A stretch of 64,000 bases of DNA. Origin: Glaesserella australis. GTDB taxonomy: Bacteria > Pseudomonadota > Gammaproteobacteria > Enterobacterales > Pasteurellaceae. The translations under genes were made by a program, and so were the position numbers. Location: NCBI RefSeq assembly GCF_003260095.1, contig NZ_PTPX01000018.1, positions 124,001 through 188,000 on the forward strand. Direction: 5' to 3'. The notes under the pieces were generated by a model. That model saw only the letters and a list, made by a program, of their open reading frames with translations. It searched no databases and was not told the origin of the DNA. Below, piece after piece: positions 1 through 8,811 of this stretch (its first letter is position 1; each line of letters opens with the position of its first letter).

Positions 1-103
1 TGAAGTTCACCCGCCTCTTGAGCGTGTAGGCTTTTGTATTTACCTTGATTGAAAATGTGCATAGTGGGAACCTTGTGGGTAATTCCCCTCTCACTAGCTT
101 TCC

Positions 104-247
104 CCCCCGTTTACGGGGGAGGGTTAGGGTGGGGGGATTGCAACAACGTTGCAAGATTTTAGTCAAAAATAACCGCTTTTGCCCTCTCTCTGCCCCAAAT
201 AGCCTTACGCTATTTTGGGCTGTCTCTCTCCCGTAAACGGGAGAGAG
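104..247. repeat. Cluster of three intergenic hairpins at left edge
   Basis: Three inverted repeats lie close together. CCCCCGT/ACGGGGG (104-119) has a two-base loop. An 11-bp stem with one mismatch (192-202 with 210-220) encloses CCTTACG. A perfect 11-bp stem CTCTCTCCCGT/ACGGGAGAGAG (224-247) has an AA loop. The first and last share the core CCCGT..ACGGG, so they look like copies of one dispersed intergenic palindrome. An open frame across this stretch is low-complexity and unlike a gene. Positions 1-103 show nothing I can name. The last hairpin lies just beyond the fructokinase stop and could end that transcript. Confidence 0.6.
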
Positions 248-260
248 TATAATTGGTACT

Positions 261-1187
261 CTAGCTTTGCAAAAACGTCTCTAACTCCGCTTTATTCGGC
301 AAAGCAGACATTGCGCCTTTCGCTGTTGTCGCTAATGCTCCTGACGCATTAGCTTTGCGGATAACATCAACTAACACCGCTTCGTTTTCTTTCCAATTTG
401 ACACTTGCGACAAGCCTGCTAATAAACCGCTCACAAAGGCATCGCCCGCCCCTGTGGTATCAACAGGTTTTAAGGCTTTTCCTGCAACGATTTGGCTCTT
501 GCCGTTTAAGTGATAAATCGCCCCGTCTTTGCCTAAGGTGATAATAATCAACTTTTCAGGGTAGAGCGAAGTTACCGCTTTGGCGGCATCGTCAAGGTTG
601 GTGGTATTCGTCAGTAGCGTCAATTCTTCTTCGGAGAACTTCAACACGTCCGCCATTGCTACAACGCTATTTACTACTTTTTTCATTTCATCAAGACTTG
701 ACCAGAGTGACTCTCGCAGATTTGGATCAAAAGAGACAAATCCACCCGCTTGTTTCACACGGCGGATCGCTTCAATAGTAGTCGAACGAGACGGATCGTT
801 AATCAACGCAATTGAACAGCAGTGCAACCATTCTCCTTGTTGGAAATTCGGCAGATCGCTCACTTCTAAAAATTGGTCAGCACTTGGATTAACCATAAAA
901 GTAAAGCTACGCTCACCCTGATCTAAACCAACGACTACCGTCGATGTACGTTGTTGCGGATCAAGGATCATCTGCTCGGTACAAACTTTTTCGTCTTGCA
1001 AGGTCTGTTGCATAAATTTACCGAGCGGATCGTTACCCACACGCCCGATAAAACCTGCTTCCACACCAAGACGAGAAACGCCCACAGCCACATTCGCTGG
1101 CGCCCCGCCTGCACAGCGTAAATAGTGATGCTCACCATCAGGAATTAAATCCACCACTGCATCGCCTAACACCCAAATTTTGCTCAT
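261..1187 (-). CDS. scrK: Fructokinase, PfkB family (ScrK/Mak-like)
   Basis: Cytoplasmic sugar kinase of 308 residues that should convert fructose to fructose 6-phosphate with ATP. The PfkB fold is clear: an N-terminal GGAPANVAVGVSRLG motif (about residues 27-41) and the C-terminal signature DTTGAGDAF (about 243-251), whose Asp is the family's catalytic base. Length is normal. The start follows GAGGAT, a good ribosome binding site. No sucrose hydrolase or phosphotransferase gene is adjacent, so the gene stands alone here. Its promoter carries a LacI-type operator between -35 and -10, which fits control by a ScrR-like sugar repressor. A ribokinase-type specificity cannot be fully excluded, but the match to enteric ScrK is strong. 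Confidence 0.88.
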   Translation of the reverse strand: MSKIWVLGDAVVDLIPDGEHHYLRCAGGAPANVAVGVSRLGVEAGFIGRVGNDPLGKFMQQTLQDEKVCTEQMILDPQQRTSTVVVGLDQGERSFTFMVNPSADQFLEVSDLPNFQQGEWLHCCSIALINDPSRSTTIEAIRRVKQAGGFVSFDPNLRESLWSSLDEMKKVVNSVVAMADVLKFSEEELTLLTNTTNLDDAAKAVTSLYPEKLIIITLGKDGAIYHLNGKSQIVAGKALKPVDTTGAGDAFVSGLLAGLSQVSNWKENEAVLVDVIRKANASGALATTAKGAMSALPNKAELETFLQS

Positions 1188-1224
1188 AATTCATCCTCGC
1201 AAAGAGTAAAAAATAATTTTATGC

Positions 1225-1253
1225 ATAGTAGCTAAAACGGTTTAGTTTTGCAA
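1225..1253 (-). promoter_or_regulatory. Fructokinase promoter with LacI-type operator in the spacer
   Basis: Read on minus: -35 TTGCAA (1253-1248), a 17-base spacer, and -10 TACTAT (1230-1225). The spacer contains CTAAACCGTTTTAG (1245-1232), in which six of seven base pairs are symmetric about a central CG, as in LacI/ScrR-family operators. A repressor bound there would block RNA polymerase directly. No repressor gene is in the window. Confidence 0.6.
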
Positions 1254-1283
1254 TTTTATAAAGGGCTTCTCTACAAAATTTAT

Positions 1284-1315
1284 AAAAAATGCCAATATCT
1301 CTCAATATTGGCATT
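1284..1315 (-). terminator. Rho-independent terminator of the 218-aa lipoprotein gene
   Basis: An 11-bp stem built on GCCAATAT/ATATTGGC with loop CTCTCA is followed, on minus, by a run of T. It lies about 20 bases past the stop codon at 1336. Confidence 0.75.
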
Positions 1316-1335
1316 CATACAAATAAAGTGGAAAT

Positions 1336-1992
1336 TTATTTCGATTCAACCGATTTTTCGGTACTTTGAGTATCTTTTATAGCATCTTTAGCAGCTTCAA
1401 CTTTCTCTGTAACCGCTTGCTTAACAGCATCAGTAGTTTCTTTTGATTCCACCGCAGTTTGTTTTACATCTTTTGCTTTTTCCTCAACAGATTTCACAAC
1501 ATCTTTCGTATCTAATTTTAGATCAGATGCAACCCCCTGAACGACTTTACCGAAGCTATCCATTTTATCTGCAATTGCTGCTTTAGCTTCTACCATTGAT
1601 GCACCTAAACTTGTTTTAATTTCATTCCATTTGTCTTCATAAACTTTTGCAGCTTCTGCAATACGCCCTTCAACAGAATTTTTCATTTCTGCCACTTTTG
1701 CTTCTGCTTCCGCGACTTTTGCATCTGCAGCTTTTTGAAGCTCAGCAATTTTTCCATCTGCTTGTTTTTGTACTTCTGCAACTTTTTCATCTGCTAGTTT
1801 TTGTGCTTCTATAATTTTTTCCTGAGCTTGTTTTTCAGCCAAAGCGATCTTTTCATCTGCTTGCTTTTGAACTTCCACTAATTGCGCTTGAGTGGCTTTG
1901 AGATCAGCTTCTACCTTAGCTTTACCATTATCACAAGCAGCGAGTGAGACTGTTGTTCCTAATACTAATAGTGCTAATAATGATTTTTTCAT
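1336..1992 (-). CDS. Lipoprotein with 11-residue coiled-coil repeats
   Basis: A 218-residue predicted lipoprotein of unknown function. The signal peptide ends in a lipobox (SLAAC, Cys about residue 20). After a short linker come about five tandem 11-residue units of the type QKQADEKIAEV (about residues 40-95), then a charged Ala/Lys/Glu-rich helical tail to the C-terminus. This hendecad pattern predicts a long amphipathic helix or coiled coil, as in LEA-like or apolipoprotein-like proteins. It has its own terminator and lies next to a second repeat lipoprotein with a nearly identical signal peptide, so the two look like paralogues. Residue +2 is Asp, the classical inner-membrane retention signal in enterics, but sorting in Pasteurellaceae may differ. 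Confidence 0.8.
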   Translation of the reverse strand: MKKSLLALLVLGTTVSLAACDNGKAKVEADLKATQAQLVEVQKQADEKIALAEKQAQEKIIEAQKLADEKVAEVQKQADGKIAELQKAADAKVAEAEAKVAEMKNSVEGRIAEAAKVYEDKWNEIKTSLGASMVEAKAAIADKMDSFGKVVQGVASDLKLDTKDVVKSVEEKAKDVKQTAVESKETTDAVKQAVTEKVEAAKDAIKDTQSTEKSVESK

Positions 1993-2016
1993 AGAAATAT
2001 CTCCATATGTTGTTAT

Positions 2017-2042
2017 AAAAAAGGCACAGTAAATACTGTGCC
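2017..2042 (-). terminator. Rho-independent terminator of the 159-aa lipoprotein gene
   Basis: Stem GGCACAGT/ACTGTGCC (2023-2042) with a four-base loop; on minus it is followed by six T. It lies 21 bases past the stop at 2064. Confidence 0.8.
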
Positions 2043-2063
2043 TATTTATTATACTAAAAGAAA

Positions 2064-2543
2064 CTACTTCGTTTCTACTGCTGATTTCACTTCTTCAACT
2101 TTAGTTTCAACAGCTTGTTTAACTTCTTCAACTTTAGTTGCCGCTGCATCTTTTGCTTCAGTTGCAGTATTTGTTACTGCTTGTTTTGCTTCTTCAACTT
2201 TAGTTGCTGCCGCATCTTTTGCTTCAGTGACAGTATTTGTTACTGCTTGTTTTGCTTCTTCAACTTTTGCAACTGCAGCATCCTTTGTTTCTGCTACCGC
2301 ATTAGTAACTGCTTGCTTCGCTTCTTCTGCTTTAGCTACAACCGCTTCTTTTGTTTCAGTTGTTGCTTTTGATACTGCTTCTTTTGCTTCTTCAACTTTT
2401 GCGGTTGCAGAATCTTTTACTTCCGTTGCAGCTGCTTTTGCAGTTTCTTTTACTTCTGCTGCTTTTTCTTTTGCTTGATCACAAGCAGTTAAAGAAAGAG
2501 TTGCAACACCTAAAACTAAAGCCGTTAATAATGATTTTTTCAT
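2064..2543 (-). CDS. Lipoprotein with 22-residue tandem repeats
   Basis: A 159-residue predicted lipoprotein of unknown function. The signal peptide MKKSLLTALVLG.. ends in lipobox LTAC with Asp at +2. The rest is Ala/Lys/Glu/Thr helical repeats of 22 residues (two hendecads) of the type KVEEAKQAVTNTVTEAKDAA, about five copies. They are encoded by 66-bp DNA repeats at 2115-2444. The frame stays open upstream to 2585, but the ATG at 2543 has AGGAAA at proper spacing and begins a normal signal peptide, so it is chosen. Like its neighbour at 1336-1992 it resembles LEA-type stress proteins; no enzyme motif is visible. Confidence 0.8.
   Translation of the reverse strand: MKKSLLTALVLGVATLSLTACDQAKEKAAEVKETAKAAATEVKDSATAKVEEAKEAVSKATTETKEAVVAKAEEAKQAVTNAVAETKDAAVAKVEEAKQAVTNTVTEAKDAAATKVEEAKQAVTNTATEAKDAAATKVEEVKQAVETKVEEVKSAVETK
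2115..2444. repeat. Five tandem 66-bp repeats within a lipoprotein gene
   Basis: Units at 2115-2180, 2181-2246, 2247-2312, 2313-2378 and 2379-2444 share blocks such as GCTTCTTCAACTTT. All are exactly 66 bp, keeping frame (22 codons). The left units are most alike, suggesting recent duplication. Copy number could vary between strains without breaking the frame. Confidence 0.8.
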
Positions 2544-2569
2544 ATACATTTTCCTATTAAACCAAGAAT

Positions 2570-2600
2570 AAAAAAGACGCTCCATATAGAGCGTCCTTTT
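2570..2600 (-). terminator. Terminator downstream of rne
   Basis: Stem GACGCTC/GAGCGTC (2576-2595) with loop CATATA; T run on minus (A run at 2570-2575) and a short T run on plus. It separates rne from the lipoprotein gene at 2543. Confidence 0.75.
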
Positions 2601-2653
2601 AGAGTATAAACTAAAAACTTAGTTCCTTTTATTTATTCCTATATGCCTATTTA

Positions 2654-5590
2654 TTAGGCAACTGTTTTAGCAATACGCGGAGCAGAGTAAACATGGCTTA
2701 CCGCACTACTATGACCGCCAAACCCTTTTCCATAGAAATAATATTTGGAATTTTGCCATTCTTTCACTTGAATTAGCTCAATTTCTTCTTTCGGAGCAGA
2801 TGCTACGGTCATCGTTACTTGAGTATGCTTAGCTCTCGAAAAAGTACCAAGTTTACCTTCAAATTGATATTGGCTTTGATAAATTTTTATCGGCTGCTCT
2901 AGACTACTCTCTGGCTCCATTTGCTCTGGTGCTTGAACAGTAGCTTGAACAATACGTCTGCGCTCATGATTTTCTTTTACAAGATCACGATCCGTTGATT
3001 GTGAAACAACTAATCCAAACGGTTTCGCAGATAACGCAACGGCTTTTTCATCAATCTCGTCTGAGCTATCATCTGACTTAAAACGACGTTTGTGATTATC
3101 TTTAACTAAATCACGATCCGTCCCTTGTTTTACAAAATAACCAAAAGGAACCGCAGAGTCTTTACTCTCTGCTTCGGCAGGTTGAACTGTTTCAGCTACG
3201 GCTTTCACAGGCTCTGACTGCTGTTGTAGCATTTCATCGACAGATAAGAAACGTGTTTTCTCTTCTGTATTCGCTTTTGGTGTTTCGTTAAACTTCACCC
3301 AAATCTTACCGCTTGCAAGCTCTGGTGAAGCAACCGCAGAACTTAACGGCATAGCCGCTTTCACTTCTTCACGGCGCTCACGACGACGTTGATTGCCCAC
3401 TCGTAAATGGCGTGGCAAACGGCGCTGACGAGACTCACGTTGTTCATTACGCTCTTCAGCAACAGGTTCGATATTTTCAACGGTGGTTTCCACATTCGTT
3501 GGTGCAATAACAGGTTCTGCTGCAGCAAATGAAGTCGCAACATTTTCAACAGGAGCTAAAGAAACACTGGTTTCTTCTACATTTTCAGAAGACTCTACAC
3601 GCACTTTTTTACGCAAATCACGACGTTGACGACGCTCAGCGACTTTTGCATCACGTTGCGGACGTTGTTCTGTCGGCTGTTGCACAACTTCTTCAACAAT
3701 TTCACGGCGTTTTTTCGGTTCTGCTTGAACTGGAGCGACTTCTTTCACTGCTTCGACTGCCGTAGCTTTACGCTCTTGGCGTTCATTACGATTTGGTCGT
3801 TCACGGCGTTGTTGGCGACGCTCACGCTGGTTGCGTGTTTTACCTTTGCCCTGTTTTTTCTCAGGCTCTTTTTCTTCTGAAGCAAAGATCCCTTTAATTT
3901 TCGCAATAATACGGCTAATCAAAGACGGCTTCGCAGGTTCTACTGGCGTTGGTGCTGGTTGTAAATTCAATTCTGAACTTTGCAACACTGACTCCACCGT
4001 AATCACAGGTTCGTTGCGAGTAACCAACGCTTCTTCAGAATGGTGATGATGAATATGGTTTTCTTCATCTTGCTCTTGGTAACGTTTCGCCAAATCGTAA
4101 CTTAAGGTTGGCACGATTTCATTTTCACGCAGACGGTAAACGCTAAAGTGTGGCGTTTCCATACTTTCCGTTGGCACAACAATCACTTGCACATCGTGGC
4201 GTTTTTCGATGTCGCTGATCGCTTTACGTTTTTCATTGAGCAAGTAAGAGGCAATTTCCACTGGCACAATGGCGTGAACTTGTGATGAATTTTCTTTAAT
4301 CGCTTCTTCTTCAAGTAAACGTAAAATCGACAAGGCAATAGACTCGTTATCACGGATTTTGCCCGTGCCTTGACAGCGTGGACAAACATGAGATGAGGCT
4401 TCACTTAATGACGGACTTAAACGCTGACGGCTCATTTCAAGCAAGCCGAAACGAGAAATGCGTCCGAACTGGATTCTAGCTCGGTCTTGGCGTGTCGCTT
4501 CACGGATACGATTTTCCACTTCACGTTGGTGGCGCACTGGGGTCATATCGATAAAGTCGATCACAATCAAACCGCCTAAGTCACGCAAACGTAACTGGCG
4601 AGCGATCTCATCTGCCGCTTCCAAGTTAGTATTTAAAGCGGTTTCTTCAATGTCGCCGCCACGGGTTGCACGAGATGAGTTAATATCAATCGCCGTTAAT
4701 GCTTCGGTCACATCAATCACAATAGAACCGCCCGACGGCAAACGCACTTCACGTTGGAACGCCGACTCAATTTGCGACTCAATTTGATAATGGCTGAACA
4801 ACGGCACTTCGCCTTCATACAGACGTACACGATTGATAAAATCAGGACGCACTAAGCGAATATGGTTTTTCGCTTTTTCAAATACTTTGCGGTTGTCAAT
4901 TAAGATCTCACCAATATCACGACGCAAATAATCACGAATTGCACGCACAATCACATCGCTTTCTTGATGAATTAAGAACGGTGCTGGACGAGATTCCGCC
5001 GCTTTTTTAATCGCTTCCCAGTGGTGCAATAACACTTTTAAGTCCCACTGCAACTCTTCTGGCGACTTGCCAACCCCAGCGGTACGCACGATCAAACCAA
5101 CATCTTCAGGCACATCTAAGCAATCCAACGCTTCTTTTAGCTCTAAACGCTCGTCCCCTTCAATACGGCGAGAAATCCCACCCGCACGAGGGTTATTTGG
5201 CATCAACACAAGGTAACTACCTGCTAACGAGATAAAGGTCGTTAACGCAGCCCCTTTATTACCACGTTCTTCTTTGCTCACCTGAACAATAACTTCCGCC
5301 CCTTCCTGAATAATATCTTTAATATTCGGGCGACCTTGAAATACATAGCCTTCAGGGAAGTATTCGCGAGAAATTTCTTTTAAAGGAAGGAAACCGTGAC
5401 GTTCTGCACCGTAATCCACGAATGCAGCTTCAAGACTTGGCTCTACACGCGTAATTTTACCTTTGTAAATATTCGCTTTCTTTTGTTCGTGACCTGGACT
5501 TTCAATGTCCAAGTCAAACAAACGTTGCCCGTCAACAAGGGCAACTCGCAACTCTTCTTTTTGAGTTGCATTGATTAACATTCTTTTCAT
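2654..5590 (-). CDS. rne: Ribonuclease E
   Basis: Essential endoribonuclease that starts most mRNA decay and processes rRNA and tRNA precursors; it is also the degradosome scaffold. It has 978 residues. The N-terminal half carries the S1 domain (about 39-120), the 5'-sensor/RNase H-like region, the catalytic DNase I-like region with AIDINSS and IDFIDM (the two metal-binding Asp), and the Zn-link CPRCQGTG (about 404-411). The tail is disordered, Arg/Glu-rich and Gln-rich, as expected for RNA and partner binding. It includes a near-duplicated motif, [13 protein letters not shown] / [13 protein letters not shown] (about residues 820 and 863), and a natural His run near 517. Start follows GAGAA. 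In E. coli rne and rluC are divergent neighbours; here mscS sits between them. Confidence 0.97.
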   Translation of the reverse strand: MKRMLINATQKEELRVALVDGQRLFDLDIESPGHEQKKANIYKGKITRVEPSLEAAFVDYGAERHGFLPLKEISREYFPEGYVFQGRPNIKDIIQEGAEVIVQVSKEERGNKGAALTTFISLAGSYLVLMPNNPRAGGISRRIEGDERLELKEALDCLDVPEDVGLIVRTAGVGKSPEELQWDLKVLLHHWEAIKKAAESRPAPFLIHQESDVIVRAIRDYLRRDIGEILIDNRKVFEKAKNHIRLVRPDFINRVRLYEGEVPLFSHYQIESQIESAFQREVRLPSGGSIVIDVTEALTAIDINSSRATRGGDIEETALNTNLEAADEIARQLRLRDLGGLIVIDFIDMTPVRHQREVENRIREATRQDRARIQFGRISRFGLLEMSRQRLSPSLSEASSHVCPRCQGTGKIRDNESIALSILRLLEEEAIKENSSQVHAIVPVEIASYLLNEKRKAISDIEKRHDVQVIVVPTESMETPHFSVYRLRENEIVPTLSYDLAKRYQEQDEENHIHHHHSEEALVTRNEPVITVESVLQSSELNLQPAPTPVEPAKPSLISRIIAKIKGIFASEEKEPEKKQGKGKTRNQRERRQQRRERPNRNERQERKATAVEAVKEVAPVQAEPKKRREIVEEVVQQPTEQRPQRDAKVAERRQRRDLRKKVRVESSENVEETSVSLAPVENVATSFAAAEPVIAPTNVETTVENIEPVAEERNEQRESRQRRLPRHLRVGNQRRRERREEVKAAMPLSSAVASPELASGKIWVKFNETPKANTEEKTRFLSVDEMLQQQSEPVKAVAETVQPAEAESKDSAVPFGYFVKQGTDRDLVKDNHKRRFKSDDSSDEIDEKAVALSAKPFGLVVSQSTDRDLVKENHERRRIVQATVQAPEQMEPESSLEQPIKIYQSQYQFEGKLGTFSRAKHTQVTMTVASAPKEEIELIQVKEWQNSKYYFYGKGFGGHSSAVSHVYSAPRIAKTVA

Positions 5591-5969
5591 TGTGTTTTCT
5601 CATTTTATTTTTGTTAGTGTTTTCTAGGGCTCGGGTTTGTTTTTATGATCATCTGCCAATCTCCCGACTGTCTAAGGACAAACTGTCTGATACCCTATAT
5701 CTAATGTGATTTTTTATGTCTTACACTCAACCATTGACCGCATAATTAATCACAAAAACTGCATATTCAACCGTTGCAAGCGGTGCTTTTTGTCTAATTT
5801 TTTGTAATTTCATCAGATAAAATTCAATAGACAGAAAAAGCGAGTCATTATGGCACTTTAAGCAGAAAATAGAAAGACAAAAGTAGGGGTATTAGGGAGA
5901 AAAAATCAAGCAGTCAGTTCATTGATATTTGCAAAAAATCGTCTGAAACTAACCGCTTGTAAGTTTAAA
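5591..5969 (-). promoter_or_regulatory. Long leader/promoter region of rne
   Basis: A 379-base gap without a credible gene separates mscS from rne. RNase E genes of enterics have a leader of a few hundred bases that the enzyme binds to regulate its own mRNA, and a leader of that size would fit here. It contains two uptake-signal cores (near 5778 and 5951). I could not find a convincing -35/-10 pair, so the start site is unknown. Function is inferred from position and length only. Confidence 0.4.
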
Positions 5970-6887
5970 TTAAGATTTAGATAACGTAATGGATGTTTGC
6001 GACGGTAAGTGTAAATCTAATTGATTATAAGGAATTGAAATTCCAACCTTATCAAAACCGATTTTTACTTTTTCTAAAATTGCAAATTGGGCATCTGAAT
6101 AATTACCCGTTTGAACCCAAGGGCGAACAAAGAGCTGAACACTACTCGCAGCTAAATTACCAACGGCAATGGTTGGTTCTGGATAATTAAGTACATGCTC
6201 ATCTTCAAAGAGAATTTGAGCAATAATTTCTTTTGCCTTCTCAATATCTGATTCATAGCTAATATCAAAAATAAAGTCGATACGGCGAGTTTCATTACGA
6301 GAGTAGTTAGTAATGCTGTCGGCAAAGACTTTGCCGTTTGGAATTAAGACAGTTTTATTATCACCTGTACGAAGTTCCAACATCAAAATCCCCATTTGTT
6401 CTACTTTTCCTGAACTGCCCCCCGCTTCAATAAAGTCACCTTTATTAAAAGGTTTAAAGATCAACAACATCACACCTGCGGCAAAATTTTGCAATGAATT
6501 TTGTAAGGCCAAACCAATCGCTAAACCAGCAGCACCAATTAATGCAACAAGTGAGCTTGTATTAATGCCTAGTTGTGATAATGCAGCAATAACCGTAATT
6601 AATAAGAAAAGAAAATAGGCTATTGAGCGGACAAACCCTTGTAGCATCTCATCTTTACTTGATGCTAAGACAGCTTTGCCAATGAGACCGCTTAAAATAC
6701 GAGCTAGATAGCGCCCGACAATAAAAATGGCGATGGCAATTAATAATTTTGTCCCATAAGGAATGATCCAATCATGGATAAGTCCTTGAAAATCTAAATT
6801 TTTTACATCACTGATAATCTCCTTTGCTTCAGGGGGCAAGGTCAGTTCTGTAGTTGTTTCCTTTGCTTTATCAGCAGTTGTGGTCAT
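5970..6887 (-). CDS. mscS: Small-conductance mechanosensitive channel, MscS family
   Basis: Inner-membrane channel that opens under membrane tension to release solutes on osmotic downshock. A hydrophilic N-terminal stretch (about 1-45) precedes three membrane spans. The third has the Gly/Ala-rich pore helix (GAAGLAIGLALQNSLQNFAAGVML). A cytoplasmic beta domain with FNKGDFIEAGGSSGKVEQMG and PNGKVFADSITNYSR follows, as in E. coli MscS. The chosen ATG (6887) has GGAG just upstream; an in-frame TTG at 6899 overlaps that site. 305 residues, normal for the short MscS type. It is co-directional with rne and divergent from rluC. Confidence 0.93.
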   Translation of the reverse strand: MTTTADKAKETTTELTLPPEAKEIISDVKNLDFQGLIHDWIIPYGTKLLIAIAIFIVGRYLARILSGLIGKAVLASSKDEMLQGFVRSIAYFLFLLITVIAALSQLGINTSSLVALIGAAGLAIGLALQNSLQNFAAGVMLLIFKPFNKGDFIEAGGSSGKVEQMGILMLELRTGDNKTVLIPNGKVFADSITNYSRNETRRIDFIFDISYESDIEKAKEIIAQILFEDEHVLNYPEPTIAVGNLAASSVQLFVRPWVQTGNYSDAQFAILEKVKIGFDKVGISIPYNQLDLHLPSQTSITLSKS

Positions 6888-6949
6888 GGTTTTCTCCAAT
6901 AATCAATAAAATCGGCGCATTCTAACATAAGCAAACCGAACTCTTAGGT

Positions 6950-6966
6950 GATTCTATGATAGAATC
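6950..6966. promoter_or_regulatory. Palindrome in the mscS-rluC divergent region
   Basis: GATTCTA-TGA-TAGAATC is a perfect 7-bp inverted repeat 30 bases upstream of rluC. It overlaps -10-like hexamers TATGAT and TAGAAT on plus, but no good -35 is visible. It could be an operator or a leader hairpin. Confidence 0.35.
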
Positions 6967-6995
6967 TTCCCAATTTTTCCTATTTTGAAGTGAAT

Positions 6996-7958
6996 ATGAC
7001 AACAGAAAAAATAATAAGTGCCAGCGTTCAATTTTTTACCATTAGCGATGATGAAGCTGGGCAACGTTTAGATAATTTCCTGCTCGCCAAACTCAAAGGC
7101 GTGCCGAAAAGTTTGATTTATCGCATCGTGCGTAAAGGCGAAGTGCGAGTAAACAAAGGGCGAATTAAGCCTGAATATAAACTGCAAGCAGACGACATCG
7201 TGCGTGTACCACCGGTGCGTGTGGCGGAAAAAAATGAACCGCAGATTTCAACCAAGCTCAACAAAGTGGCGGAACTGGAAAACCACATTCTCTATGAAGA
7301 TGAAGTGATGTTAGTGGTCAATAAACCGTCTGGCATTGCCGTCCACGGCGGTAGTGGATTGAGTTTTGGCGTGATTGAAGCCTTGCGAGCGTTACGCCCA
7401 GAAGCCCGTTTTTTAGAACTGGTACATCGAATCGACCGTGATACATCAGGACTGTTGCTAGTGGCAAAAAAACGTTCTGCCTTGCGAAATCTACACGAGC
7501 AACTGCGTGAAAAAGTGGTACAGAAAGATTATCTCGCCTTGGTGCGTGGACAGTGGCAATCGCACGTGAAAGTGATTAAAGCACCGCTACTGAAAAACGA
7601 ACTTTCAAGTGGCGAACGTATTGTGCGAGTGAGCGAAGAGGGCAAACCGTCCGAAACCCGTTTTGTGATTGAAGAACGCTACCCAACGGCTACTCTGGTT
7701 AAGGCTTCGCCCGTTACAGGCAGAACCCACCAAATCCGTGTGCATACCCAATACGCAGGACATCCAATTGCCTTAGACGACAAATATGGCGACCGTGATT
7801 TCGATCAAAAAATGCAACAAGTTGGACTAAACCGTTTATTCCTACACGCTCATTCTATCCGCTTTGTTCACCCAAAAACGGGAGAGGAAATGGTGGTAAC
7901 AGCACCGTTGGATAAGCAGTTGAAAGCGGTGTTATCTAAATTGAGAGAAGAAAAGTGA
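6996..7958 (+). CDS. rluC: 23S rRNA pseudouridine(955/2504/2580) synthase RluC
   Basis: Converts three uridines of 23S rRNA to pseudouridine. It has 320 residues. An N-terminal S4 RNA-binding domain (QRLDNFLLAK...RKGEVRVNKGR, about 16-60) is followed by the RluA-type catalytic domain with HRIDRDTSGLLL, whose first Asp after RI is catalytic. TGRTHQIRVH near the end is also typical. A GTG two codons upstream (6990) is possible, but the ATG is better placed after TTTTGAAG. The stop overlaps the start of folP by four bases (GTGA), so the two are translationally coupled. Confidence 0.94.
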   Translation: MTTEKIISASVQFFTISDDEAGQRLDNFLLAKLKGVPKSLIYRIVRKGEVRVNKGRIKPEYKLQADDIVRVPPVRVAEKNEPQISTKLNKVAELENHILYEDEVMLVVNKPSGIAVHGGSGLSFGVIEALRALRPEARFLELVHRIDRDTSGLLLVAKKRSALRNLHEQLREKVVQKDYLALVRGQWQSHVKVIKAPLLKNELSSGERIVRVSEEGKPSETRFVIEERYPTATLVKASPVTGRTHQIRVHTQYAGHPIALDDKYGDRDFDQKMQQVGLNRLFLHAHSIRFVHPKTGEEMVVTAPLDKQLKAVLSKLREEK

Positions 7959-8800
7959 AAATCCATTACAAAAATTTCCAACAAAACGACCGCTTGTTAG
8001 ATCTCAGTTCCCCGAAAATTATGGGGATTTTAAATTTTACCCCCGATTCGTTTTCGGATTCGGGCAAGTTTTTTACGCTTGATAAAGCCCTATTTCAAGT
8101 TGAAAAAATGCTCAATGATGGAGCATATATTATTGATATTGGCGGCGAATCCACACGTCCAAATGCGGAAGTGGTGACTCTTGAACAAGAGTTAGAGCGA
8201 GTTGTGCCGTTGGTGGAAGCCGTTCGCAAGCGGTTTGATTGTTTGATTTCGGTGGATAGCTCAAAGGCGGAAGTTTTTCGTCAATCGGCAATGGCTGGGG
8301 TGGATATTCTCAATGATATTCGAGCCTTGCAAGAACCAAATGCGTTGGAAACAGCAACGGAACTCGGCTTGCCCGTTTGCTTAATGCATATGCAAGGCAC
8401 ACCGCAGACGATGCAACAAAATCCTGATTATGATGATGTGGTGGAAGAAGTGGCGGATTTCTTGAATCAACGGATTTTCGCTTGCACAATGGCGGGCATT
8501 TCCAAAGAGCATATTATTTTAGATGTCGGTTTCGGGTTTGGCAAAACGGTGCAACATAATTATCAACTGCTTAAACATTTAAAAGTGTTTGTGGAGTCGG
8601 GATATCCTGTGTTGGCTGGGCTTTCTCGCAAGTCGATGATCGGCAATGTGATTAACAAACCTGTCGATCAGCGTGTGGCTGGCAGTGTCGCAGGGGCATT
8701 ATTGGCGGTACAAAATGGAGCGAAAATCGTGCGAGTCCACGATGTGGCGGAGACGGCAGATGCTCTGAAAGTGTGGCAAGCAATGAACGAATGTGAATAA
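7955..8800 (+). CDS. folP: Dihydropteroate synthase
   Basis: Joins p-aminobenzoate to dihydropterin pyrophosphate in folate synthesis; it is the sulfonamide target. 281 residues forming a TIM barrel. Signatures GILNFTPDSFSDSG (about 24-37) and DIGGESTRPNA (about 62-72) bind the pterin; SRKSMIGN near 225 binds phosphate. It starts with GTG inside the rluC stop (GTGA). YffB and dapE follow closely in the same direction. Confidence 0.96.
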   Translation: MKIHYKNFQQNDRLLDLSSPKIMGILNFTPDSFSDSGKFFTLDKALFQVEKMLNDGAYIIDIGGESTRPNAEVVTLEQELERVVPLVEAVRKRFDCLISVDSSKAEVFRQSAMAGVDILNDIRALQEPNALETATELGLPVCLMHMQGTPQTMQQNPDYDDVVEEVADFLNQRIFACTMAGISKEHIILDVGFGFGKTVQHNYQLLKHLKVFVESGYPVLAGLSRKSMIGNVINKPVDQRVAGSVAGALLAVQNGAKIVRVHDVAETADALKVWQAMNECE

Positions 8801-8811
8801 AAGGAACAAAA

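Noticed and set aside
45-236. Open frame at the left edge
   Set aside because: It spans the hairpin cluster, is low in complexity, and has no ribosome site or family resemblance.
1700-1890. Tandem 33-bp units as a CRISPR-like array
   Set aside because: Units are contiguous, coding and in frame; no unique spacers are present.
2038-2560. Several long plus-strand frames opposite the repeat lipoprotein
   Set aside because: They are the complement of Ala/Lys/Glu repeats, giving Phe/Ser/Cys-rich shadow proteins without start signals.
4020-4060. His run in RNase E as an artificial tag
   Set aside because: It is internal, mixed with Glu and Asn, and lies in the natural disordered linker.
3361-4787. 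Frames antisense to or shifted within rne
   Set aside because: They overlap a well-conserved gene and have composition expected of shadows.
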